Part shown: positions 16,914-25,283 of the stretch, one piece after another
How the letters are laid out: each line of letters begins with the position of its first letter
Numbering within the stretch: position 1 is the first letter of the stretch
Source: Candidatus Caldatribacterium californiense OP9-cSCG
Lineage (GTDB): Bacteria; Atribacterota; Atribacteria; Atribacterales; Caldatribacteriaceae
Assembly (NCBI GenBank): GCA_000353875.1
Contig: APKF01000180.1
Coordinates: 1 to 53,731, forward strand
Direction of reading: 5' to 3'
Length of the DNA: 53,731 nt
Notes under the pieces: model-generated
Seen by the model: only the letters and a program-made list of their open reading frames with translations
Database searches by the model: none
What the model was told of the DNA's origin: nothing
Made by a program: the position numbers and the translations under genes

Positions 16914-18128
16914 ATGATAAAGAAAACGCTGCTTTTCCTCTACAGCCCCAAAAACAGGTTGAGCATGAATGCCCTTCTGGGAGCGCTGTATGCTTCTTCT
17001 CTTTGGGAGAGAACCCGCGTGGTGCTGTGCACCACCGAGGAAGAAGTGCTCACCTCTTTTGCACACCAGTCCGGGGTGTCTCTCCTTGTCCTCTCCAGCA
17101 TGACGCCTGAAAAGGAACGCCGTCAGCGTCTTTTGCAGGATTCCCTTCACCATCCTGACGTCTTCACCTGCTGCGGTGGTCCCCACGCAACGGCTCTCCC
17201 TCAGGATTTTGCTCCCTGGAGCACCTTCCTCGTGCAGGGGGAAGGAGAGGTAACCTTCCTCACCATTGTCCAGGCGTTCCTTGAGGGCACCCTCCCTTCC
17301 TCACCCCAGACCATCAAGGGTGAGAGGGCACACCTTGACCGTTTTCCCTCGTTCCCGTACCACCTGGGATTCCTGGGACCAATCGAAATCAGCCGGGGAT
17401 GTCCGTTTGGGTGCGCCTTCTGCCAGACCCCTGCTATTTTTGGGCGAACCATGCGGCACCGAAGCCTTGAGTCCATTCTCGAGCACGTCCGCGGCATGAT
17501 GCACCACCGCGAGAGAGTCGACCTTCGCTTTGTGACCCCCAACGCCTTCGCCTACGGGTCCTCGGATGGGCGAAGGCCGAATATCGAAGCTCTAGAAAAC
17601 CTTCTTGGAGGCCTTCGCAAGCTCCTTGGCCGAAAGGGGAGAATATTTTTTGGCTCCTTCCCATCCGAAGTCCGTCCAGAGTTCGTCTCGGAGGAGATTC
17701 TACACCTTGTCCGCCAGTACGCGGACAACCGGAGCATTGTCATCGGAGCACAGTCAGGAAGCCAGAGGCTTCTGAGCCTCATGGGTCGAGGGCACACCCC
17801 TGAAGACGTTCTCTCAGCTTGCGAGACAAGCATCCGCCTGGGATTTCAGGTTTACGTGGATTTCATTTTCGGATGTCCCGAAGAGACCGAGGAAGACCTT
17901 CGCACAACTGCAGGGTTCATTGAAAAGCTCGTTCGTCTTGGGGCCATTGTTCACGCCCACACCTTTTTGCCCCTTCCCGGAACTCCCTGGGGAGAGAGAA
18001 CCGGTACCCCTATTCCTCGATGGATGAGGCAATTCCTGGGGAAACTCGCCCGGGAGGGGAAGCTCAGAGGACAGTGGCAAACCCAGGAACGGATGGCCCG
18101 GGAATTCCGCCTCAGCGAGGAGAGGTGA
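16914..18128 (+). CDS. B12-binding/radical SAM domain protein (TIGR04013-like)
   Basis: This is a class B-like radical SAM protein. Residues 1-130 form a Rossmann-type domain like the B12-binding domains of this superfamily, with GGPHATALPQDF and VQGEGEVTFL near its end. The radical SAM core follows with IEISRGCPFGCAFCQTP, giving the CxxxCxxC that binds the [4Fe-4S] cluster. GRGHTPEDVLSACE and DFIFGCPEETEEDL are typical of the TIGR04013 group. The substrate is unknown. I use the ATG at 16914 (MIKKTLLFLYSP); a longer frame from 16884 would begin inside the promoter. The gene stands alone on the plus strand and its 3' end overlaps the end of ychF by 17 bp. Confidence 0.8.
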   Translation: MIKKTLLFLYSPKNRLSMNALLGALYASSLWERTRVVLCTTEEEVLTSFAHQSGVSLLVLSSMTPEKERRQRLLQDSLHHPDVFTCCGGPHATALPQDFAPWSTFLVQGEGEVTFLTIVQAFLEGTLPSSPQTIKGERAHLDRFPSFPYHLGFLGPIEISRGCPFGCAFCQTPAIFGRTMRHRSLESILEHVRGMMHHRERVDLRFVTPNAFAYGSSDGRRPNIEALENLLGGLRKLLGRKGRIFFGSFPSEVRPEFVSEEILHLVRQYADNRSIVIGAQSGSQRLLSLMGRGHTPEDVLSACETSIRLGFQVYVDFIFGCPEETEEDLRTTAGFIEKLVRLGAIVHAHTFLPLPGTPWGERTGTPIPRWMRQFLGKLAREGKLRGQWQTQERMAREFRLSEER

Positions 18129-19209
18129 ACCGGAAATACACGATATCCCCATCCTGAATCTCGTATTCTCTCCCTTCCAGGCGAATACGCCCTTCCTGAC
18201 GGGCCCGCTCGAAGGACCCACAGGCCACGAGATCCTCAAAATGAACGACCTCAGCCCTGATGAATCCCCGTTCCATGTCCGTGTGGACCTTCCCGGCAGC
18301 CTGGGGAGCCTTGGTACCCCGAGGGAGCTCCCGTGCCCGGAGTTCTTTCTCACCATACGTGTAAAAGGTGATGAGATCGAGCAGTCGGTACGCTTCCTCC
18401 ACAAGACGGACAAACCCTGGACCGGGAATGCCAAATGCTGCAAAAAAGGCTTTCTGCTCTTCTTCTTCAAGCTCGGAAAGCTCCGCCTCAAGTTTGGCCC
18501 AGACCGGAAGGAGTGGAAGCCCTTCCTCTTCGAAGCGTTTTTGTACCTCTTCGAAAAGGCGACGAGAGGACTCCTCTTCATCGAGGTTGGCCACGTAAAG
18601 CAGGGGCTTGGCTGTGATCAGCTGATAGGGCTTTAAGATTTCCCGCGCACCGGGCGGGAAATCCACCGCCCGCACGGGAATACCCTGAGAAAGCGCCGCA
18701 AAGCACTGTTCCAGAACCTCTTGCTCTTCCCTCAGGTGCTCGTTCTTCGTCTTCCGTAAAAGTTCGCGGAGCTTCTCAAGGCGTCGTTCCACAACCTCGA
18801 GGTCCGCAAGAAGGAGTTCCGTATCCACAATATCCCGGTCTCGAAGTGGGTCGATATCCCCTGCGACATGGGGAACGCTTCTGTCCTGGAAGAAACGGAG
18901 CACCTCGACCACAGCATCCACTGCCCGTATATGGCTGAGGAACCGGTTCCCCAGCCCCTCTCCTTTACTTGCTCCCTCCACAAGCCCTGCCACGTCAACG
19001 AATTCTATGGTCGCCGGAACGACCTGGGGCGGATGGAGAAGACGGGCCAACACCTCGAGCCGCCTGTCAGGGACCGCCACCACACCCCGGTTGGGGGAAA
19101 CAGTGGAAAAGGGGTGTCCTGCAACCTCTGCATGACCCCCCGTGAGGAGGTTGAAGAGCGTCGTTTTCCCCGAATTCGGTAGCCCCACAATCCCAACCTG
19201 AAGCCCCAT
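18112..19209 (-). CDS. ychF: Ribosome-associated ATPase YchF (OLA1 family)
   Basis: YchF is a universally conserved P-loop ATPase of the Obg group that binds ribosomes and takes part in stress and redox responses. The start ATG at 19209 lies 1 nt after the DUF951 stop, with GAGG 6 nt upstream; a frame extending to 19284 adds unrelated residues. Motifs: G1 GLPNSGKTTLF at residue 8, G3 DVAGLVEGASKGEGLGN, G4-like NLDE, and a C-terminal TGS domain ending in GDIVYFRF. The 365 residues match the family. The convergent overlap with the radical-SAM gene could cause transcript interference. Confidence 0.95.
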   Translation of the reverse strand: MGLQVGIVGLPNSGKTTLFNLLTGGHAEVAGHPFSTVSPNRGVVAVPDRRLEVLARLLHPPQVVPATIEFVDVAGLVEGASKGEGLGNRFLSHIRAVDAVVEVLRFFQDRSVPHVAGDIDPLRDRDIVDTELLLADLEVVERRLEKLRELLRKTKNEHLREEQEVLEQCFAALSQGIPVRAVDFPPGAREILKPYQLITAKPLLYVANLDEEESSRRLFEEVQKRFEEEGLPLLPVWAKLEAELSELEEEEQKAFFAAFGIPGPGFVRLVEEAYRLLDLITFYTYGEKELRARELPRGTKAPQAAGKVHTDMERGFIRAEVVHFEDLVACGSFERARQEGRIRLEGREYEIQDGDIVYFRFTSPR

Positions 19210-19210
19210 C

Positions 19211-19438
19211 TCACACCTCAATGATGCACTCTTTCGGCTTGAGACAGCGGCCCTGGCGGTAAATTTCTCTGATTTTCCCTTCAAGTTTTCTCCGGGGAAT
19301 CATCACAAAGCGCCCACAACCCAGGCACTTGATGCCAATATCCACCCCAAGACGCACAATGCGCCACTTCTGGCTTCCACAGGGATGGGCCTTCTTCAGG
19401 GTCACAATGTCGTCAATCTCAAGATGCAGCACACCCAA
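19211..19438 (-). CDS. DUF951 family small protein
   Basis: A 75-residue protein with the DUF951 signature: EIDDIVTLKKAHPCGSQKW, then GVDIGIKCLGCGRFVMIPR. Three cysteines (CG in HPCGS and CLGC) suggest a metal-binding or RNA/DNA-binding OB-like small domain. The function of the family is unknown. It is frequently found beside ychF, as here (1 nt gap), which supports a translation-related role. The start in the longest frame is TTG at 19438; GTG at 19432 is an alternative. Confidence 0.85.
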   Translation of the reverse strand: MGVLHLEIDDIVTLKKAHPCGSQKWRIVRLGVDIGIKCLGCGRFVMIPRRKLEGKIREIYRQGRCLKPKECIIEV

Positions 19439-19450
19439 AATCCATCACCG

Positions 19451-19966
19451 TCACTCGACAAAGACGTCCTCACAGTAAATTTTCTCGAGGGGTCGGCGAG
19501 TCGTCGCCTGGGGAATTTTCACCGGATACCCCAGAGGGGTCACGGCAACGACCCGAATCTCGGGAGGAATCTGGCAAATCTCCTTAATGCGGTCCTCGTC
19601 AAAGGCCCCAATCCAGCAGGTACCCAGCCCTTTTGCCCAGGCTGCAAGCACAAGATGCGTCATCGCAATGGCCACGTCAACGGGCCAGCTCTCCATATAC
19701 CCTCCAATGCACCCCCCTCTTCCCGTGGCGCAGGCCACAATCACTACTGGGGCCTCTCCAATGAACTCCTGTCCAAAGCAGGCCTGCGCAATGAGGCGGC
19801 GCTTTTTTTCATTCCGCACCACGATGAATTTCCACGGTTGCAGATTGTTGGCCGAGGGCGCAAGACGGGCAGCCTCGAGAATCTCTTTCACATCCTCGTC
19901 GGCAACATCTTCTGCTCGAAACTTTCGAATGCTCCTGCGCGTGGCAATGACTTCAGAAAGGTCCAT
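19451..19966 (-). CDS. Nitroreductase family protein
   Basis: An FMN-dependent NAD(P)H oxidoreductase of the nitroreductase superfamily. The ATRRSIRKFRAEDV block near residue 10 is the FMN phosphate-binding signature, and LAPSANNLQPWKFIVV follows. GTCWIGAFDEDRIKE and VTPLGYPVK lie near the C-terminus. At about 171 residues it is a short member. The natural substrate cannot be told from sequence; quinones, nitro compounds or flavins are possible. ATGs exist at 19972 and 19966; GGGGG has the better 7-nt spacing to 19966, which I use. Confidence 0.9.
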   Translation of the reverse strand: MDLSEVIATRRSIRKFRAEDVADEDVKEILEAARLAPSANNLQPWKFIVVRNEKKRRLIAQACFGQEFIGEAPVVIVACATGRGGCIGGYMESWPVDVAIAMTHLVLAAWAKGLGTCWIGAFDEDRIKEICQIPPEIRVVAVTPLGYPVKIPQATTRRPLEKIYCEDVFVE

Positions 19967-19996
19967 AGACATTCCCCCTTTGGCTCGCCCCTTTCC

Positions 19997-22492
19997 TCAG
20001 GAATTTTCAGGAACACGAGGAATGCGAATCTCAACATAGGGCTGGAGTTTCTCAGGATCGGGAATCTTTTCCCGGTTGGCTTCCCAGATAATTGTCCACT
20101 TCCGACCATCCCGGTAATACCGGCGAGCAATCTTCCAGAGACTGTCCCAGGGCAGGATGACGTAAGAGGTAAACTTTTTCGCCTCCTCAAGCTGAGCAGA
20201 CAGCTCCTCATTCCTCCGCTGCAGAACCTCAATCTGGTCTTCTTTGCCTTTGAGCTCTTGCTGGAGCCTGCCGATTTCCTCTTCGGCCTTCTTTCGCTCC
20301 TTCTCAAGCTCCTGGATACGTTCTACCGAACCCTTTTGAGCCCGCAAAACCTCAAGTTCCCGGTCAATACGGGCAAGCTCTTCCTTTTTACGACCAAGCT
20401 CTCCCTCAAGGTCCATTCGCTCCTGGGCAAAACGCTTGATTTCTTCCTGTAGAGCATCTTTCTCCTTGATCAACGATTCAATGTCTTTCTCGACTTCCTC
20501 ACGTTTCTTGCCACTCTCAAGGAGACGGTAGAGCTCCTTGATGCGTTCCTCAAGAGAAGCCTTGTTCTTCTCAAGATTCTCAAGGAGTTTCCGAATGGTC
20601 TGCAACTCCGGAATGGAAGCTCGTGACTCTTCGGCAATCCTCCCCAGTTCTCCCCGCAAGGTCGCAATTTCACCCTCCATGGTCTGGACCCTGGTCCTTA
20701 GGTCTTCTCTGAGCATCTCTTTACTGAACTTTTCGATTTCCGCAAGGCGAGCCTCAAAAAGCCCGAGGGCCTTCTGAATCTCGGCAAGGATTTCCCGAAC
20801 CGGAGAAAGCGCTTGCTCCTGTGCGTGAACCTCCTCAAGACGTTTTCCAAAAGATTCCAGACTCTGGGCAAGCTCCTGAACCTGAGCAAAGACCTTCTCA
20901 AGAGCTCCAGCAACCTCTTCATCTTTTGCCCGCAAAGATGCCTCAAGGGCTCGCATGTTCTCTTCGGTCTTCCTGAGGGCATCCTCAAGGTCACCCTGGA
21001 CACTCAAAAGCGTTGCAAGCTGAGCCCTCAGGTTTGCTACCTCTTCTTTCTCTGAGAGCGTGGCGATTTTCTCCTTTAAGGCAAGAATATCTTTCCCTTT
21101 CCCCTCCAGTTCCTGAACGATATTCGCCTGCTCTGCTGCAAGCTCCTGGAGACGTGCTCTGAGAGCCTCGCGCTCCTCAAGGAGCGTGACGACCTCGGCA
21201 CGGACCCCCTCGAGATCCTGAGGCGAAGGTAAGGCAGCGGCCAACGCCTCGACTTCCTTCCGGAGAGACTGCAGGGTGGTTTCTTTCCAGGTATCCATAC
21301 CGCTCTCAAGACTTGAGAGTTTCTCCTGGAGGCTGCTGAGTCTCTGGGAAAATTCCCGAAATGTCACCTGGACCTTCTCGAAGTCTCCCTCAAAAGATGC
21401 CACCGACTGCGAGAGACCCCGGAGTTCCTCTTCAAGAGCGGCGACTTCCTGTGAGAAGGTCAGGAGGCTTTCTTCAAGCCTCCTGTCGTAGTCCTTCTGG
21501 GCGAGCTGAACTTCCCCAAGAAGCTCACGGATGGTTCCCACGCTCTCCTCGGTCCTTTTCTCGTACTCGGTGAGCTCTTTCTCCAGAGCTTGGAGTTTCT
21601 CCTCAAGGGTCTGCAGAGCCTTCTCAAAAACCTCAAGGGAAACAGTCTTTTCTTTCCAGGCAGTCACCTCTTGCTGAAGCGCAGAAAGGGCATCCCGCAC
21701 CTCCTGAATTTTCCCCTCGGAGTACTGAAGAAGCGCGGAGAAGCGCTCATCGATACTCAGGGTAGTAATACTCTGCTCCATAGCAAGGACTTTCTCTTCA
21801 AGGGCGGCCACCGCCTTCCCAACATCCTGGAGCGCTCTGGTCTTCTCCTCAAGGAGTTCACGCATTTCCCCCTGGAGGCGCTGGACATCACCCTGAGTCG
21901 CCTCAAGGGTGCTCCTGAGCCCTTCCACTTCCTGAGAGAGTGCCACGGAGGTTTCCAGTTTCCCCGAAAGGTTTGCCACTGTCTGCTCGAGCTCCCGAAC
22001 CTTCCCTTCGAAGTATGCAAGAAGCGCGGAGAAGCGCTCATCGATACTCAGAGCGGCAATACTCTGCTCCAGATTCTTCAGGGACTCCTTAAGAACCTCC
22101 AGCTCCTTCGTCGTCTCTTCGAGAGCCGTGATCTTCGTGGCCCACGTATTCAGATCCTCCCCAAGACGAGCTAAAGAAGATTCCATGGCTTTTCTTGCCT
22201 GGGAAAGGTCCTCAAGAGTTTGGCCTTTCTCGGCCAGGGTCGCAGAGAGGGCACGGATTTCCTCTTCAAGGTTCTTCACCGTTTTGAGCTGCCCCTCAAG
22301 GTCGGCAATCCTCTGCCCCATCTCGACCACGCTCTGGGGAACTGTACGAGCTTCCTCCAGACCTTTTTCCACTGCTACCATCCTTCCGGCAATACCCCGG
22401 ACGTCCCGAGAGACACCGGTCAAAAAGACAATCACAAAAAGCGAGACGCCAAGAGCAAGAAAAGCGACGATAAGGGCAAGCCAGTTCTTCAA
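19997..22492 (-). CDS. Long coiled-coil envelope protein with C-terminal LysM domain
   Basis: This 831-residue protein has one N-terminal membrane helix (WLALIVAFLALGVSLFVIVFL). About 720 residues of almost uninterrupted heptad-type coiled coil rich in E, L, K, Q and R follow. The end carries a LysM-like module (SYVILPWDSLWKIARRYY, then WTIIWEANREKIPDPEKLQP). The expected topology is an inner-membrane anchor with a rod crossing the periplasm and a peptidoglycan-binding tip. A segment containing LSIDERFSALL occurs twice, 97 residues apart (about residues 147-157 and 244-254), showing an internal duplication. Start is TTG at 22492 with GGAGG 10 nt upstream. No named family recognised; spacer or tether roles are possible. 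Confidence 0.8.
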   Translation of the reverse strand: MKNWLALIVAFLALGVSLFVIVFLTGVSRDVRGIAGRMVAVEKGLEEARTVPQSVVEMGQRIADLEGQLKTVKNLEEEIRALSATLAEKGQTLEDLSQARKAMESSLARLGEDLNTWATKITALEETTKELEVLKESLKNLEQSIAALSIDERFSALLAYFEGKVRELEQTVANLSGKLETSVALSQEVEGLRSTLEATQGDVQRLQGEMRELLEEKTRALQDVGKAVAALEEKVLAMEQSITTLSIDERFSALLQYSEGKIQEVRDALSALQQEVTAWKEKTVSLEVFEKALQTLEEKLQALEKELTEYEKRTEESVGTIRELLGEVQLAQKDYDRRLEESLLTFSQEVAALEEELRGLSQSVASFEGDFEKVQVTFREFSQRLSSLQEKLSSLESGMDTWKETTLQSLRKEVEALAAALPSPQDLEGVRAEVVTLLEEREALRARLQELAAEQANIVQELEGKGKDILALKEKIATLSEKEEVANLRAQLATLLSVQGDLEDALRKTEENMRALEASLRAKDEEVAGALEKVFAQVQELAQSLESFGKRLEEVHAQEQALSPVREILAEIQKALGLFEARLAEIEKFSKEMLREDLRTRVQTMEGEIATLRGELGRIAEESRASIPELQTIRKLLENLEKNKASLEERIKELYRLLESGKKREEVEKDIESLIKEKDALQEEIKRFAQERMDLEGELGRKKEELARIDRELEVLRAQKGSVERIQELEKERKKAEEEIGRLQQELKGKEDQIEVLQRRNEELSAQLEEAKKFTSYVILPWDSLWKIARRYYRDGRKWTIIWEANREKIPDPEKLQPYVEIRIPRVPENS
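21728..21760 (-). repeat. 33-bp exact direct repeat, copy 1
   Basis: This stretch is identical to 22019-22051 and lies in the same reading frame of the coiled-coil LysM gene. It encodes the LSIDERFSALL motif. A further identical 14 bp (AATACTCTGCTCCA) follows both copies after a short divergent gap. The exact DNA identity within otherwise divergent coiled coil indicates a recent duplication or gene conversion. Confidence 0.85.
22019..22051 (-). repeat. 33-bp exact direct repeat, copy 2
   Basis: Second copy of the repeat at 21728-21760, offset by 291 bp (97 codons), so the frame and the heptad phase are nearly kept. Slippage between copies would delete or duplicate a 97-residue rod segment and change the rod's length. 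Confidence 0.85.
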
Positions 22493-22526
22493 GGTGACAC
22501 CCCCTCCGTTCTTGGGCTTCCCTTGA

Positions 22527-22535
22527 ATTATAGCA
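22527..22535 (-). promoter_or_regulatory. Extended -10 promoter of the coiled-coil gene
   Basis: Minus strand reads TGCTATAAT, a perfect TATAAT with the TGn extension. It lies about 35 nt before the TTG start of the coiled-coil LysM gene and overlaps the stop codon of the small membrane protein upstream. No good -35 is present. The 13-bp string AGTGTGCTATAAT is shared exactly with the promoter before sufC at 29677. Confidence 0.6.
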
Positions 22536-22689
22536 CACTCAGGGGGAGAAACACGTCAGAAAGAGGAAAAAGGAGGCCAAGGAGGAGGAAGAGCAGGAAA
22601 AGACCACACAAGAGGACAAAGAGCAGAATGCACCACCTTCGCCCTCTCCGACGCCGGAGGGAGAACCGAGATGGAACAGGGTACCTCAC
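22528..22689 (-). CDS. Small single-pass membrane protein (53 aa)
   Basis: A GTG-initiated frame exactly fills the gap between the 274-residue membrane protein and the coiled-coil gene. It begins 3 nt after the upstream stop and ends in the next promoter. The product has a strongly basic N-terminus (FSLRRRRGRRW) and one very hydrophobic helix (CILLFVLLCGLFLLFLLLGL), the layout of a small inner-membrane protein with its N-terminus inside. The ribosome-binding site is weak, so expression probably depends on coupling to the upstream gene. No family recognised. Confidence 0.5.
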   Translation of the reverse strand: MRYPVPSRFSLRRRRGRRWCILLFVLLCGLFLLFLLLGLLFPLSDVFLPLSVL

Positions 22690-22692
22690 GTT

Positions 22693-23517
22693 TCAGTCTT
22701 CGTCCATGATCCGGGCATAGACCATCCGGGCGAAGTCCTTTTTGGTCGCCCGGTCCACAAACTTCAACGCCTTCAGGAGTTCGTACTCGTCCTCCCGGAG
22801 ATTCCCCTGACGAAAGTGACGGTCGAGTTCCGGAACCTGGAAGTGGGCAAGGTTCATCGTGGCGATGAGGTAATCCCGACCTTCCCTGGTCTTCACCCGG
22901 GCCTCGAGCTTCTCGACCACTGAGACGTCCCCGGAGCGGTACCGCTCGACGATTTCATCGGCAGAGTACCCGGGGAGACTCCGAAAAACAGTGTGGATCA
23001 CAATGTCACCGAGCTCCTTGCCCGATTTCACCTCTTCTTTCACTTCCCACAAAAGGGGCGAAAAGTGAATGACATCCTCACTGAAGACCGGCTTCAGTGC
23101 TCCAAAATCCAGACCCAGGTCCTCGAGCTTTCGCAGCGCCCGCTCAAGCACAACCTGTCTGGGTTCTTCTTTTGGTTCTTCCTTTCGGATTTCCTCCAAA
23201 GGGACGGTCTCAACCGTTTCCCGAGACTCCAGGGGTTCAACGCTTTCTGCCACCCCCTCTTCTTCTCTCTGTGCTTCACGCTGAACAGAGAAACGTGGCC
23301 TCCTCAAAGCGCGTTCGGGCTCTTCTTCCTTTCGGGAAGCTCCTGCTCGCCGCAAGCGCGGTTTTTCCGGTTCCTCTTCCTCGTACTCTCCCTCCCGCCA
23401 GAGCCTTCGCTCCCGAGCGTTCTCCCGGATGATGAGAATAATACTGATGAGGATGGCCACAATGAGCACAGCGAGGACAAGGCCAATGATATCCTGGATG
23501 CGTAACCCAAACTGCAT
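22693..23517 (-). CDS. Uncharacterised single-pass membrane protein
   Basis: The 274-residue product has an N-terminal membrane helix (IIGLVLAVLIVAILISIILII). A highly charged, low-complexity linker rich in E, R and K follows (about residues 35-125). The C-terminal domain, predicted helical (about 130-274), contains LEDLGLDFGALKPVF and YSADEIVERYRSGDV. I do not recognise the C-terminal domain. ATG at 23517 has AAGGGGTGGGG upstream. It lies between the DUF2148 gene and the small membrane protein, upstream of the coiled-coil LysM gene, so these three could act together at the membrane. Confidence 0.7.
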   Translation of the reverse strand: MQFGLRIQDIIGLVLAVLIVAILISIILIIRENARERRLWREGEYEEEEPEKPRLRRAGASRKEEEPERALRRPRFSVQREAQREEEGVAESVEPLESRETVETVPLEEIRKEEPKEEPRQVVLERALRKLEDLGLDFGALKPVFSEDVIHFSPLLWEVKEEVKSGKELGDIVIHTVFRSLPGYSADEIVERYRSGDVSVVEKLEARVKTREGRDYLIATMNLAHFQVPELDRHFRQGNLREDEYELLKALKFVDRATKKDFARMVYARIMDED

Positions 23518-23528
23518 ATCCCCACCCC

Positions 23529-24050
23529 TTATTCTTTCCGGTCAAAATAGATGTTCTTTCCCCACGCCGAAAGGGGAATGCCCATGACCACGTCATCGGA
23601 CACCAGCCCCTCTCGTCTTGCCACAACACCAATACGGTACATGATACGGTTGTCCACGTTCAAAAGGGAAGCCACCTTCACCGCCGAACCGAGGGCAATC
23701 CCCAGGTCCAGGAGTCGCATGACACACTGAGGTCCCTTGAATTCCCTCTGTTCCTTAGGAACAAGGTCCGCACACCGTTCAAAACCACATGCCCCACAGT
23801 TGAGTCCCGCGGGCTGAGCGTCCTTCAAGCCCACGAGCACCACTGCTTGGGAGTCAAGGACGTTTTTCCCATCACGGATAAATCCCCGGATCCCGTTTTC
23901 CTCCCCGTATCGGATCATGGCCTCCCCGAGTTTCTGCACTGCTTCCCCCTCAAGAATGGTCACGGTCACAAAATCTTTCCCCACTGCCTTCGGTGCCGTT
24001 TTTGCCGCAATCACCATGAGTCGTGCCACTTCCAGGATAGCTTCCCTCAC
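23529..24050 (-). CDS. DUF2148 ferredoxin-like domain protein
   Basis: A 173-residue DUF2148 protein. The central motif LNCGACGFERCADL, together with a downstream cysteine in GPQCVMRLLDLG, is the cysteine-rich part that probably binds an Fe-S cluster. The frame is open to 24137, but the GTG at 24050 has GGAGG 8 nt upstream and gives the family start VREAILEVARLMV. It follows the PflA-like radical SAM gene by 16 nt, and the two are probably co-expressed. The function of DUF2148 is unknown; electron transfer to the radical SAM protein is a speculation. Confidence 0.8.
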   Translation of the reverse strand: MREAILEVARLMVIAAKTAPKAVGKDFVTVTILEGEAVQKLGEAMIRYGEENGIRGFIRDGKNVLDSQAVVLVGLKDAQPAGLNCGACGFERCADLVPKEQREFKGPQCVMRLLDLGIALGSAVKVASLLNVDNRIMYRIGVVARREGLVSDDVVMGIPLSAWGKNIYFDRKE

Positions 24051-24066
24051 GTTCCCATCCTCCCCT

Positions 24067-24939
24067 CTACTGGAGAATGAAGTTACGAAGCCCCAGGGAC
24101 CTGCCGTACTCCAGAACTTCCTGATAGGTCCGGTCACTCACAGAGCGAGCAATCTCCGGAAAGTCCTGCGCCCGATAAAGAGGACGGTACTGCCGAAGAA
24201 GCGTAACGAAAACGTCCCGGGAGATCTCTGTGGCAAGGAAACGGAGATTTTCTTTGGCTTCTTCCTCAAGAGAAGGGATGATGAGAATGCGGACGATAAG
24301 CCCCCGGCGGGCGACACCCTCTTCGTCAAGCACCACATTGCCCACCTGCAGGAACATCTCCCGGATGGCTTCCCGGCACACTTCAGGGTAACGGGGTGCC
24401 TGGGAATACCGTATCGCACTTTCTTCCCGAGCGTACCGCATGTCAGGAAGATAGACGTCCACAAAACCCCGCAGGAGCCGGAGAACCTCGGGATCCTCGT
24501 AACCACTGGTATTGTAGACGATGGGGATGCGGAGACCTTCCTGGCGGGCACGGTCAACGGCCTCGAAAATCTGTGGGACAAAGTGTGTTGGCGTGACAAG
24601 ATTGATGTTGTGGCACCCCTGCCGCTCCAGAGACTGCATCATAGCAGCAAGAGCAAGGGGAGTGACCTCAATCCCCTCGCGAAAATGGCTGATCGTGTAG
24701 TTCTGGCAGTACACGCAGGCCATATTGCACCCCGAAAAGAAAATGGTTCCCGAACCCCGGTACCCGCTGAGGATCTCCTCCTCCCCAAAGTGGGGATGAA
24801 AACTCGCCACCCGGGGAAGCATCCCACCACCACAGAATCCCCGTTCCCCCTTTGTGCGGTCAACACCACACCGCCGGGGACAGAGGGAACAGGACTTCAG
24901 GCGCTCGGAGAGCTCCTGCAGGACCTCCCGGGCTAACAC
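24067..24939 (-). CDS. Radical SAM protein, PflA-like (COG1313)
   Basis: This 290-residue protein resembles pyruvate formate-lyase activating enzyme-like proteins of COG1313. An N-terminal cysteine cluster (CSLCPRRCGVDR, then GFCGGG) precedes the radical SAM motif FSGCNMACVYCQNY, a CxxxCxxC. INLVTPTHFVPQI and NTSGYEDPEVL are typical of the group. No glycyl-radical enzyme is encoded nearby, so the target is unknown. It starts with GTG at 24939, overlapping the cupin stop, behind GGAGG. Downstream lies DUF2148, upstream a cupin and an iron alcohol dehydrogenase. Confidence 0.85.
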   Translation of the reverse strand: MLAREVLQELSERLKSCSLCPRRCGVDRTKGERGFCGGGMLPRVASFHPHFGEEEILSGYRGSGTIFFSGCNMACVYCQNYTISHFREGIEVTPLALAAMMQSLERQGCHNINLVTPTHFVPQIFEAVDRARQEGLRIPIVYNTSGYEDPEVLRLLRGFVDVYLPDMRYAREESAIRYSQAPRYPEVCREAIREMFLQVGNVVLDEEGVARRGLIVRILIIPSLEEEAKENLRFLATEISRDVFVTLLRQYRPLYRAQDFPEIARSVSDRTYQEVLEYGRSLGLRNFILQ

Positions 24940-25283
24940 GATACCTTATCCTCCGGAAGATACGGAACCTTCACGAAAATTCCCCGCAAAGGCACATCCA
25001 GGGCCAGAAGGTCATGCCGTTCCCCCGGCTCCACTCGAAGGGCCATTCCCGCTACAACAGGAACATCCTGGCCATTGACCCTGAGGATTCCCTGACCTTC
25101 AAGGATAAAGAAGGTTTCCTCGACTTCCCGGTGGTAATGGGCACCCATGCTGGTTCCCGGCTTCAAATACACCACGCCACAGTCCAAACGGGGTCCTCGA
25201 AAGAGGTACTTGATTCCCCAGTCACCTTCACGGAAAGCCCTGTCCTTCTCGTGGACGATCTCCACATTCTCCCTCCTCACCAT
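24933..25283 (-). CDS. Small cupin-domain protein
   Basis: A 116-residue single-domain cupin. The metal-binding motif 1 appears as GTSMGAHYHREVEETFFILEG (histidines and glutamate) and motif 2 as VEPGERHDLLA. Cupins of this size are metal-dependent isomerases, dioxygenases or sugar-binding proteins; the activity cannot be assigned. Its ATG overlaps the alcohol dehydrogenase stop (ATGGTGA), and its stop overlaps the start of the radical SAM gene, so it is translationally coupled on both sides. Confidence 0.85.
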   Translation of the reverse strand: MVRRENVEIVHEKDRAFREGDWGIKYLFRGPRLDCGVVYLKPGTSMGAHYHREVEETFFILEGQGILRVNGQDVPVVAGMALRVEPGERHDLLALDVPLRGIFVKVPYLPEDKVSC

